Assembly: GCA_002331465.1 (NCBI GenBank)
Contig: DCYM01000263.1
Span: 1-8,676, forward strand
Length of the DNA: 8,676 nt
From: Candidatus Neomicrothrix sp. UBA2110
GTDB lineage: Bacteria > Actinomycetota > Acidimicrobiia > Acidimicrobiales > Poriferisodalaceae
Reading direction: 5' to 3'
This document shows positions 1-6,294 of this stretch, one piece after another. The translations under genes and the position numbers were made by a program. The notes beneath the pieces are model-generated. The model was not told where the DNA came from. It ran no database searches and saw only the letters and a program-made list of their open reading frames with translations. How positions within the stretch are numbered: position 1 is the first letter of the stretch; each line of letters opens with the position of its first letter.

Positions 1-310
1 TGAAAATAAAGATGGCCATTTCGATGAGTCCGAACGCTCCATAGATCTCTAGTCGGGTCGCCCACGGGAAGATGAACACCGCCTCCACGTCGAAAAGAAC
101 GAACAAAACAGCAAAGACGTAATACCTAATCTGACTTTGGGCCCAGTCTCCCCCTACCGGATCTACACCACTTTCGTAGGCCATCAGCTTTTGCTTGGTT
201 GGACGTTGTGGACGAAGAATCCGTGCGACGGTAAGCATCGCCCCGGCCATAGCTATAGCCGCAACACCAAATATGGCGACGGTCAGGTAGCTCCGCAGTA
301 GTTCCGACAC
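1..310 (-). CDS. nuoA: NADH-quinone oxidoreductase subunit A (NuoA), 3' end cut off by window edge
   Basis: Small membrane subunit of complex I; with NuoH, NuoJ and NuoK it forms the junction between the quinone site and the proton pumps. The first 103 residues are visible and the last part of the third membrane helix runs off the window. TM1 spans about residues 8-31. The conserved loop has YESGVDP at 45-51, and IRYY at 61-64 leads into TM2. The family signature FDVEAVFIFPW lies at 73-83, with acidic residues D74 and E76, and TM3 begins near residue 90. The start is GTG at 310: the only earlier in-frame codons back to a TAG at 328-326 are not usual starts, and the protein begins at the normal family position. 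No Shine-Dalgarno sequence is visible. It lies 181 bases downstream of nuoN on the same strand, which is not the usual place for nuoA. The loop position that is Cys in many homologues (YECG) is Ser47, as I recall for cyanobacterial NdhC. Identity is secure; the rest of its operon is not visible. Confidence 0.93.
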   Translation of the reverse strand, partial: MSELLRSYLTVAIFGVAAIAMAGAMLTVARILRPQRPTKQKLMAYESGVDPVGGDWAQSQIRYYVFAVLFVLFDVEAVFIFPWATRLEIYGAFGLIEMAIFIF

Positions 311-329
311 GATGAGCGAGGCTAGCTAG

Positions 330-353
330 GGGTTTCCGGGCTTTCCAAAACCC
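330..353 (-). other. Competing alternative helix in the nuoA leader
   Basis: GGGTTT at 353-348 (minus strand) can pair with AAACCC at 335-330, extended inward by a U-G pair (347/336) around a 10-base loop. The same GGGTTT is needed for the larger hairpin at 383-344, so the two structures exclude each other. This helix ends 20 bases before the nuoA start codon. The arrangement resembles an attenuator or RNA switch in form only; function is not shown. Confidence 0.3.
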
Positions 354-383
354 AGCGCGGTGCCTCGTTCCGCGGGTTCCGGA
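344..383 (-). other. Potential RNA hairpin in the nuoA leader
   Basis: In the minus-strand transcript, bases 383-374 can pair with 353-344 in ten consecutive pairs, two of them G-U. After a 3-base bulge (356-354), 373-370 pairs with 360-357 in four G-C pairs closing a 9-base loop (369-361). The G-U pairs become A-C mismatches in the opposite strand, so the full stem forms only in RNA of the nuo sense. No U-tract follows, so a simple intrinsic terminator is unlikely. An RNA-stability or processing element, or half of a switch, is more plausible. Pairing was done by eye; no folding energy was computed. Confidence 0.45.
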
Positions 384-420
384 CGTAGAGAAAGCTACCT
401 TGCCGCAGAGAGAAAAGACG

Positions 421-451
421 TGATTCTTCGACACGATTTTTGATTCTCGAC
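421..451. repeat. Imperfect direct repeat, 20-base period
   Basis: TGATTCTTCGAC at 421-432 recurs as TGATTCTCGAC at 441-451, differing by one deleted T. The starts are 20 bases apart, about two helical turns. Two nearby exact 9-mers are also repeated: GACGTAGAG (449-457 and 382-390) and CGACACGAT (429-437 and 305-313), the last copy covering the nuoA start codon. This could be a repeated protein-binding site or the remains of small duplications. Confidence 0.35.
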
Positions 452-491
452 GTAGAGGGTTCAGGAGCTTGGTTCCGTGGGTTGAACAATG

Positions 492-1982
492 TCATCCTCG
501 AATCAACACTGGCACTGCATCCTCAGCGAATTCGATAAGGAATTGGGGCACAATCCCTACGAGGAGGGTGAAGCCAACGGTGCCGATTAAGACGATGGCC
601 ACGGTCCAATGCAACGTCGGGGATGGCCCTTCAGCGCCATCGTCAACTACGTACATAGTCATCACGATTCGCAAGTACATGAAGGCACCGATCACAGCAC
701 TGAGCATTGCAACTGCCGCTAGTAAATAGCTGCGATGTCCGACGGCAGCCGCGATGACTTGGAATTTTCCGACAAACCCCGAAGTAAGCGGGACCCCGGC
801 CTGAGCTAGTAACAGGATTGTGAAAGCCATGGCCAAGACCGGCCGGCTGCGCCCCAAACCCGCATATCGGTCAAGAGGGTGTTCTCCATCTGCCCCCATC
901 GCTCCAATGATGGCGAAGCTACCCAAAACCATGAAGGTGTAGGTAAACAAATAGAAGAGGGCTGCGGAAGTGCCACCGTCAGCAGTCGACTGCACTGCTA
1001 CTAAGACGTACCCGGCATGACTAATTGACGAAAACGCCAACATACGTTTTACGTCGCTTTGCAAGATCGCCATCACGGAACCGGTGACCAATGTAAGAAA
1101 TGCGAGGACCGCAACGACGGGAGACCAATCAGCATTATGAGCACCGAAGGCTCCGAAAAAGACTCGGAGAAAGGCCGCAAAGCCTGCAGCTTTAGCGATC
1201 GACGCCATCCATCCGGTTACGGGACTTGGGGCTCCTTGATATACATCTGGGGCCCAGAAGTGGAATGGGGCTGCCGCAACTTTGAATGAGAATCCAACCA
1301 AAAGCAACGCCATGCCCGCCATCAGCAAGTGTTGGTCTCGAAATACCACGGCGCCTAGGTAGTCGCGCACGTGTACCAAATTGGTGGATCCCGTGCTTCC
1401 GTAGATCAGAGCTATCCCATAAAGAAGAAAGGTTGAACTAAATGCGCCCAGTACGAAGTATTTCATTGCCGACTCGCGGGCTTCTGGGCGACGAGCGTGC
1501 ATCGCGATCATGACGTAAAGCCCGATCGACAACGCCTCTAATCCGAGGAACATAACTATGAGGTCATTTGCGGAAGCCATGACGATGGCACCCGCGGCCG
1601 AGCACAGAAGAAGGGCGTAAAATTCCGGAGGGTCAATGCCTTCCCGGTCAAGGTAGCTATGGGCAATCAGGGCAGTAGCGACTAGCCCAGTCAGAATCAA
1701 TATTGTGAAAAAAATGCTAAACCCGTCTACGCCCAAAGCTGAAGCGATGGAGGCCGACGGTCCTTCGGTTTGCACGTCGCTCCACAAACCAAGAGCCACG
1801 AAGTAGGCAGTGACCGCTGCGCAAAGAGTCGTTACCGTGGAGAAGCCACCCGATGTTCGTTGGGGGGCTAGGGCACTGACAAGCAAAATCAGGAGCGCCG
1901 CTCCCAAAAGGATCATCTGGGGCAGCAAAGCCCACCAATCGATGGAAGGTCCAACGAAGACCAATTGAGAGAGGCCGCGCAT
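492..1982 (-). CDS. nuoN: NADH-quinone oxidoreductase subunit N (NuoN)
   Basis: Antiporter-like proton-pumping subunit of the complex I membrane arm, the one closest to the E-channel. It has 496 residues, a normal length, and is hydrophobic throughout with about 14 predicted membrane helices. Key charged residues of the family are present: Glu149 in GLEALSI, Lys173 in the AMKYF segment, Lys234 in SFKVAAAPFHFWAPDVYQG, Lys264 in ASIAKAAGF, VKRMLAFSSISHAGY at 311-325, and Lys406 in GFVGKF near the distal channel. The ATG at 1982 overlaps the nuoM stop by one base (TGATG). An in-frame TGA at 1991-1989 blocks any longer version, and GGAG about ten bases upstream can serve as the ribosome site. It is the last gene of the tightly coupled block. 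A Mrp-type antiporter is excluded by the NuoN-specific motifs and the gene order. Confidence 0.96.
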   Translation of the reverse strand: MRGLSQLVFVGPSIDWWALLPQMILLGAALLILLVSALAPQRTSGGFSTVTTLCAAVTAYFVALGLWSDVQTEGPSASIASALGVDGFSIFFTILILTGLVATALIAHSYLDREGIDPPEFYALLLCSAAGAIVMASANDLIVMFLGLEALSIGLYVMIAMHARRPEARESAMKYFVLGAFSSTFLLYGIALIYGSTGSTNLVHVRDYLGAVVFRDQHLLMAGMALLLVGFSFKVAAAPFHFWAPDVYQGAPSPVTGWMASIAKAAGFAAFLRVFFGAFGAHNADWSPVVAVLAFLTLVTGSVMAILQSDVKRMLAFSSISHAGYVLVAVQSTADGGTSAALFYLFTYTFMVLGSFAIIGAMGADGEHPLDRYAGLGRSRPVLAMAFTILLLAQAGVPLTSGFVGKFQVIAAAVGHRSYLLAAVAMLSAVIGAFMYLRIVMTMYVVDDGAEGPSPTLHWTVAIVLIGTVGFTLLVGIVPQFLIEFAEDAVPVLIRG

Positions 1983-3574
1983 CAGTGATCATCTCCACTG
2001 AGTTGGTTGTGATCGACGATGACTGGAGCTGCGGGGCTGGGGCGTTCATAATCCGAATGGTTTTCGATGTGAGCGATTAGCCCATCCACTGCAGGTTCGA
2101 TTCGGTCGAGTAAAGGTTTCGGATATATCCCTAAAAAAATAATTCCCGCGATGAATGGGGCAAGAGTCAGGCCTTCTCTCAGTGTTAAATCAGGGGTCGC
2201 CTCGTCGGTAGCGGTTGGTTCACCATGGAAGACCCGCTGATATGCCCACAGAAGATAGAGGGCTGCAAGAATGACGCCAGTGGCCGCGATGATGGTCCAC
2301 CATCGACGGGTTTCGTACGAACCAATCAACACCAGAAATTCGCCAACGAACCCATTTAGCCCAGGAACACCGATAGATGAGAGCATCACTATGGTGAAGA
2401 AGCCTGCGAAGATGGGGGCGGCAGATTGGATCCCACTGAGTTCTTCAATTGCACGCGTCTTCCGTCGCTCATACAGCATGCCGACAAGCAAAAAGAGGGC
2501 CCCGGTAGACAGACCGTGGTTAACCATCTGAAGGATCCCACCCTCCAGGCTTTGTGTCGTGAAGGCAAAGATGCCTAGAACAATGAACCCCATATGGGCT
2601 ACCGAGGAGTACGCCACAAGCCGCTTAAGGTCTTTTTGCATGGTCGCGACGATGGCGCCATAAATGACTCCTATCACCCCCAAGGTCGCCAAGGTTGGTG
2701 CTGACCAGACTGATGCTTCCGGGAAAAGGTAAAGACCGAAACGCAGCAGCCCGTAGGTCCCTAGTTTCAACATCACGGCAGCCAGCACTACTGACCCCGC
2801 TGTCGGCGCCTGCGTGTGTGCGTCGGGAAGCCACGTATGCATCGGGAAGATCGGCACTTTGATAACGAATGCGAGAGCGAACGCTAAGAAGCAGAGCCGC
2901 GCCGTGTTGGTTGATAAGGCTTGGCGTTGTGCGAGCTCAACGACGTCAAATGTGATGCCTTGCTCACCGGCGCTTAAGGTCGCGACGCTGACAATAGCGA
3001 CAAGCATCAGGGCTGAACCAGCCATCGTGTATATGAAGAATTTAGTGGCCGCGTAGCGGCGATCCTCATAGCCCCAGCCGCCGATCAGCATGTACATCGG
3101 GACTAACACGATCTCGAACATGACAAAAAACAGGAAGAGGTCAAGCGCTAAGAACGCTCCAAACGAACCGGCCTGCAACAACAACAACCAAGCCGTGTAC
3201 GACTTTGGTTCGTGGTGTGGATCTACCGCTAAAAGCACGATCGGGGTGATGAGGCCGGTAAGAACGACCAACCAAAGGGAGATGCCATCTATGCCTACGT
3301 GCCAATTGATACCTAAGGCTGGAATCCAAGATTGGATTGACTCGAACTGGAATCCGGCGTCATGGCTCGAAAACTGTGCCATCACATAGAGCGACATAGC
3401 CGCGGCGATAGAGGCGAAGACTGCACCGACCGGTCGCATCATTTCAGGTCTGCTGTTAGGCAACAGCACTACAACGAGAGCGCCTAGCACCGGAACGAGA
3501 ATTATGGCGTTTAGCACCGGGAACGATGATGCACTTTGCGAGGCGAGGAGTTCGATCACAGCAACAGCCCCCAT
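1982..3574 (-). CDS. nuoM: NADH-quinone oxidoreductase subunit M (NuoM)
   Basis: Middle antiporter-like proton pump of complex I. It has 530 residues with about 14 membrane helices. Family landmarks: Glu154 in FEIVLVPMYMLIG, Lys239 in KVPIFPMHTWLPDAHTQAP, Lys270 in the AAVMLKLGTYGLLR segment, KDLKRLVAYSSVAHMGF at 314-330, His353 in the VNHGLSTGALF segment, and Glu412 in GLNGFVGEF. The hydrophilic tail after about residue 490 is rich in acidic residues and proline. The start is ambiguous. The ATG at 3574 overlaps nuoL by 19 bases and has no ribosome site I can see. A GTG at 3559, five codons later, gives a GTGA 4-base overlap with the nuoL stop and has a G-run (GGGGG) about eight bases before it. 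The latter matches the other junctions and may be the true start. Confidence 0.96.
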   Translation of the reverse strand: MGAVAVIELLASQSASSFPVLNAIILVPVLGALVVVLLPNSRPEMMRPVGAVFASIAAAMSLYVMAQFSSHDAGFQFESIQSWIPALGINWHVGIDGISLWLVVLTGLITPIVLLAVDPHHEPKSYTAWLLLLQAGSFGAFLALDLFLFFVMFEIVLVPMYMLIGGWGYEDRRYAATKFFIYTMAGSALMLVAIVSVATLSAGEQGITFDVVELAQRQALSTNTARLCFLAFALAFVIKVPIFPMHTWLPDAHTQAPTAGSVVLAAVMLKLGTYGLLRFGLYLFPEASVWSAPTLATLGVIGVIYGAIVATMQKDLKRLVAYSSVAHMGFIVLGIFAFTTQSLEGGILQMVNHGLSTGALFLLVGMLYERRKTRAIEELSGIQSAAPIFAGFFTIVMLSSIGVPGLNGFVGEFLVLIGSYETRRWWTIIAATGVILAALYLLWAYQRVFHGEPTATDEATPDLTLREGLTLAPFIAGIIFLGIYPKPLLDRIEPAVDGLIAHIENHSDYERPSPAAPVIVDHNQLSGDDH

Positions 3575-5433
3575 GTCAAGAAAGCGACGATCACAAGAGC
3601 ACCTAGCGCTACTCCGACGGCGTAGTTGCGGATATATCCAGACTGCGCGGGTCGGATTAGCCGACCTAGCCGCATTGTTAGCTTGCCAACGGTGTTGACA
3701 GTTCCATCCACGAATCGCTTATCAATGTCGGCCGCTCCCTGGAAGCTGGAGGTTCCGATTCCATCAACGACGCGAGCATATGTGGAATCAACATACATAG
3801 CGTTCTCAAGAAAATCGGGTTCGAGACGGTCCGTCGAGATCTGTCTGGTTAGCCAACTCAGAACTGCCAGTGAGATCCCTGCGACCGCGGCACACACAGA
3901 AATCACTGCTAAAGCAACCTTGGTGATGGTGCCCGACGAGAAATGATGTGGGTCATTGAAGATTGGCTCCAAAAAGTGTTCAAGGACAAGCCAATCTTTC
4001 ACTAACGGCAGGTTTATAGCGCCCCCCACTATCGCCGCTCCAGCGAGAACACAAAGTGGGATCGTCATGGTCCACGAGGATTCATGGGGGTGTGCGTCTT
4101 CATCCCATCGTTGATCTCCAAAGAACACCAGAATGACTTGTCTACTCATGTAGTAAGCGGTGAGCAGTGCCGTGATGAGCCCGATCACCCAAAGAAGAGG
4201 ACCAATATTTTTCTGTTCCCAGGCTGCCAGCAAGATTTCGTCCTTCGACCAGAAACCTGCGAATGGTGGAACGCCTGCAATAGCAAGCCACCCGACAATG
4301 AATGTGGCAGCAGTTATTGGCATAGCTAAACGCAACGCACCCATTTTGCGCATGTCTTGTTCATCACCCATTCCGTGGATAACCGAACCAGAACCAAGAA
4401 ACAAAAGCGCCTTGAAAAACGAGTGCGTGATTACATGAAAGATTGCAGCAACGTAGGCCCCTGAACCGATTGCCAGGAACATGAACCCGAGTTGGCTGAT
4501 GGTCGAATAGGCGAGCACCTTTTTGATGTCGTGTTGGGCCACTGCACATAGGGCAGCAAAAAGAGCTGTCGCCGCGCCAACTACAGCAATCACAATTAAG
4601 GCGTCGTCTGTAAGGACGTTGTTCATGCGCACCAGGAGGTACACACCGGAGGTAACCATCGTCGCGGCGTGAACCATTGCCGAAACCGGAGTCGGACCTT
4701 CCATGGCGTCGGGCAGCCAAACATAGAGCGGCAACTGGGCCGACTTGCCTGCGGCGGCGACGAATAACAACAAGGAGACGGCTGTTCCCGTAGCCGCTGT
4801 CATTGCAGGGGAACTGGCAATTTCGGTGTAGGTAACAGTGCCTAAAGCGGACCAGATGGCGAAGGTTGCGACCAAGAAGCCCCAATCACCCACACGGTTA
4901 GTAACGAACGCCTTTTTACCTGCAGTAGCTGCACTATCTCGGTGGTGCCAAAATGAAATCAGAAGATACGAACAAGCTCCGACGCCTTCCCATCCAAGGA
5001 AAGTAACTACCAAGTTGTTGCCAAAGACGAGCATCAACATTGAGAAAAGAAAGAGGTTTAGGTATAGGAAGAATTTTGAATATTTTGGATCTCCGTGCAT
5101 GTAACCAACGGAATAAAGGTGAATCAGAGCTCCGACACCCGTGACAAAAAGCGCCATTGTTACCGATAGCGGGTCGACTAGAAAGCCAGCTTCTACCTGA
5201 AGAGAACCGGAGGGCAACCACTCGAAAAGGATCAGTTCATAGGAACGTTCGCCACTATGGCTGTCGCGACCCAACAGTCCAACGAAAACCATCAAAGTCA
5301 CCAGGAAGGAGGCACCTGCGGCCGTGGTCGCAATCCACCCAGCGCGGGGCTCTCCCAGCAGCTTCCCCGCCAGGAGCAGCACGACGAACCCGATCAAAGG
5401 CAGGGCAGGGATGAGCCAAACTAGTTCGACCAC
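3556..5433 (-). CDS. nuoL: NADH-quinone oxidoreductase subunit L (NuoL)
   Basis: Distal antiporter-like proton pump of complex I, 625 residues, normal for NuoL. The DPLS segment lies at 87-90. Glu149 sits in GWEGVGACSYLLISFW, Lys230 in GKSAQLPLYVWLPDAMEGPT, and VHAATMVTSGVYLLVR at 254-269. HDIKKVLAYSTISQLGF spans 301-317, His337 and Lys341 lie in the THSFFKALLFLGSGS segment, and the terminal channel pair Lys397-Asp398 in FWSKDE. Residues after about 500 form a membrane helix, then an amphipathic stretch (530-600) matching the long lateral helix, then a final membrane anchor at 603-625. The start codon is GTG at 5433, four bases after the nuoK stop, with AAGGGG (5446-5441) seven bases upstream. 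A nearby ATG at 5438 is out of frame. Its end overlaps the nuoM start. Confidence 0.97.
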   Translation of the reverse strand: MVELVWLIPALPLIGFVVLLLAGKLLGEPRAGWIATTAAGASFLVTLMVFVGLLGRDSHSGERSYELILFEWLPSGSLQVEAGFLVDPLSVTMALFVTGVGALIHLYSVGYMHGDPKYSKFFLYLNLFLFSMLMLVFGNNLVVTFLGWEGVGACSYLLISFWHHRDSAATAGKKAFVTNRVGDWGFLVATFAIWSALGTVTYTEIASSPAMTAATGTAVSLLLFVAAAGKSAQLPLYVWLPDAMEGPTPVSAMVHAATMVTSGVYLLVRMNNVLTDDALIVIAVVGAATALFAALCAVAQHDIKKVLAYSTISQLGFMFLAIGSGAYVAAIFHVITHSFFKALLFLGSGSVIHGMGDEQDMRKMGALRLAMPITAATFIVGWLAIAGVPPFAGFWSKDEILLAAWEQKNIGPLLWVIGLITALLTAYYMSRQVILVFFGDQRWDEDAHPHESSWTMTIPLCVLAGAAIVGGAINLPLVKDWLVLEHFLEPIFNDPHHFSSGTITKVALAVISVCAAVAGISLAVLSWLTRQISTDRLEPDFLENAMYVDSTYARVVDGIGTSSFQGAADIDKRFVDGTVNTVGKLTMRLGRLIRPAQSGYIRNYAVGVALGALVIVAFLTWGLLL

Positions 5434-5437
5434 CCCA

Positions 5438-5746
5438 TCACCCCTTTAACAACGAAAGATCGTCGGCCGTTGCCCCGGGTTGACGGCGAAGAATAGCTAC
5501 GACCAACCCCAGCCCAACTACTACTTCAGCAGCTGCGACGACCAGAACAAAGAACACGACTGTTTGTCCACCGATGTCATCAAGTGTTCGGGAGAAGGCC
5601 ACAAAACTCAGATTGACACCATTGAGCATCAATTCGACACACATGAGCATCACGAGTGGATTGCGACGTATTAGCAAGCCGGTGCCACCGATTATGAAAA
5701 GCAGCGCTCCTAAAACCAGGTACCAGCCAGTGGTAATTTCCATCAC
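5438..5746 (-). CDS. nuoK: NADH-quinone oxidoreductase subunit K (NuoK)
   Basis: Small three-helix membrane subunit of complex I related to MrpC, part of the chain of charged residues that carries protons between the quinone site and the pumps. It has 102 residues, the usual length. The two membrane glutamates essential in E. coli (Glu36 and Glu72) match Glu38 in MCVELMLNGVNL and Glu74 in AAAEVVVGLGL. The arginine pair RRN follows TM1 at 27-29. The start is either GTG at 5746 (GTGA, 4-base overlap with the nuoJ stop) or the immediately following ATG at 5743 (TGATG, one-base overlap). The two differ by one residue and the sequence does not decide; GGTGG and TAGG upstream are weak ribosome sites. 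The end given is for the GTG. Confidence 0.95.
   Translation of the reverse strand: MMEITTGWYLVLGALLFIIGGTGLLIRRNPLVMLMCVELMLNGVNLSFVAFSRTLDDIGGQTVVFFVLVVAAAEVVVGLGLVVAILRRQPGATADDLSLLKG
5441..5446 (-). promoter_or_regulatory. Ribosome binding site deciding the nuoL GTG start
   Basis: AAGGGG inside the last codons of nuoK lies seven bases before the GTG at 5433. It supports this GTG rather than a start further inside nuoL; the ATG at 5438-5436 is out of frame. Confidence 0.5.
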
Positions 5747-6294
5747 CTACCACCATCTTCAGCAGTTACCGGGTCTGTCACTTTCGGTTTGCGAACGAGA
5801 ACTACTGCTCCGATGACGGCAATCACAAGAAGCAGGGAAGTCAATTCGAAGGCATAGACGTAGTCAGAAAACAGTGATCGGGCCAAAAGTCGCACGTCGT
5901 CAGTACCGCCAAGGGCGCCGCTCATAGCCTCAGCTCCCGTGACAGGCTCTCCGACCACAACAATTAGTGCCACGACAATGGCTAGTGAACCAGCGGCAAA
6001 TAATAGGGCCGCCCATTTTTGGATGGGCAAGAACGACATTTCAAGGTTCTGTGCCCGATCTACTCCGAGCAACATAATGACAAAAAGAAAAAGGACCACA
6101 ATCGCGCCTGCGTAGACAATCACCTGGACCGCGGCAAGGAAGTGCGCTTCTTGGGCTACAAATTGGACCGCTATCCCAAAGAGAGTCATCACTAACATCA
6201 GCGCTGAGTGGACGGGATTGCGAGCAAGGACCACGCCCAAGGCTCCTATGAGGCAGATGAGGGCAGCAACAACGAAGACGAGCGTGTCAACCAT
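5743..6294 (-). CDS. nuoJ: NADH-quinone oxidoreductase subunit J (NuoJ)
   Basis: Membrane subunit of complex I (ND6 family) with five predicted helices in 183 residues. The third helix, at about 53-77, carries VQVIVYAGAIVVLFLFVIML with Tyr61 and Gly63, the region that forms a pi-bulge and moves during turnover in known structures. The fifth helix follows the typical LFSDYVYAFELTSLLL segment (141-156), including Glu150. A glycine-rich loop containing GALGGTDDVR at about 115-135 separates helices 4 and 5. The hydrophilic tail ends at the nuoK overlap. The ATG at 6294 shares one base with the nuoI stop (TAATG), and AGGGGA about ten bases upstream is a plausible ribosome site. Sequence and position agree; no oddity seen. 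Confidence 0.95.
   Translation of the reverse strand: MVDTLVFVVAALICLIGALGVVLARNPVHSALMLVMTLFGIAVQFVAQEAHFLAAVQVIVYAGAIVVLFLFVIMLLGVDRAQNLEMSFLPIQKWAALLFAAGSLAIVVALIVVVGEPVTGAEAMSGALGGTDDVRLLARSLFSDYVYAFELTSLLLVIAVIGAVVLVRKPKVTDPVTAEDGGR

Larger units (their letters stand above)
311..491 (-). promoter_or_regulatory. nuoN-nuoA intergenic region / nuoA leader
   Basis: This is the only non-coding stretch in the window, between the nuoN stop and the nuoA GTG. It contains three pairs of short direct repeats and two mutually exclusive potential RNA helices, listed separately. I see no convincing -35/-10 pair, no intrinsic terminator with a U-tract after nuoN and no Shine-Dalgarno sequence before nuoA. 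Its length, compared with the overlaps of 1 to 4 bases elsewhere in the locus, suggests a regulatory or RNA-processing boundary or the joint of two formerly separate gene blocks. That role is inference. Confidence 0.45.

Noticed and set aside
322..329. Perfect 8-base palindrome CTAGCTAG just before nuoA
   Set aside because: Too short to form a stable hairpin and single-copy here; noted only as a possible binding half-site.
392..420. Possible sigma-70 -10 element TAGCTT at 397-392
   Set aside because: No acceptable -35 hexamer at 16 to 18 bases upstream.
126..434. 102-codon open frame on the minus strand starting in the nuoN-nuoA gap
   Set aside because: It runs out of frame through nuoA, its product has no recognisable domain and an unnatural composition, and the nuoA frame gives a clear NuoA protein.
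449..476. Possible ECF-sigma style promoter: GGAAC at 476-472 and CGTC at 452-449
   Set aside because: The 19-base spacer is a little long, the motifs are short and CGTC recurs nearby, so chance is likely; start-site mapping would be needed.
471..489. Possible terminator after nuoN (TTGTTC pairing with GAACCAA)
   Set aside because: Six pairs with a bulge and no following U-tract; not a credible intrinsic terminator.
469..729. Plus-strand open frames opposite nuoN and elsewhere (up to about 106 codons)
   Set aside because: All lie antisense to clear nuo genes, show no domain and no conserved ribosome site; they are expected by chance opposite long reading frames.
1717..2049. 110-codon minus-strand open frame across the nuoM/nuoN junction
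   Set aside because: Shadow overlapping two well-supported genes; no recognisable protein.
4364..4885. 173-codon minus-strand open frame inside nuoL
   Set aside because: Shadow of nuoL in another frame; the product is Arg/Cys/His-rich and lacks family motifs.
492..5433. NuoL/M/N as a Mrp-type sodium/proton antiporter or a hydrogenase membrane module
   Set aside because: The order G-H-I-J-K-L-M-N, the full NuoH and NuoI, and the subunit-specific motifs fit complex I; no Mrp E/F/G or hydrogenase subunits are present.
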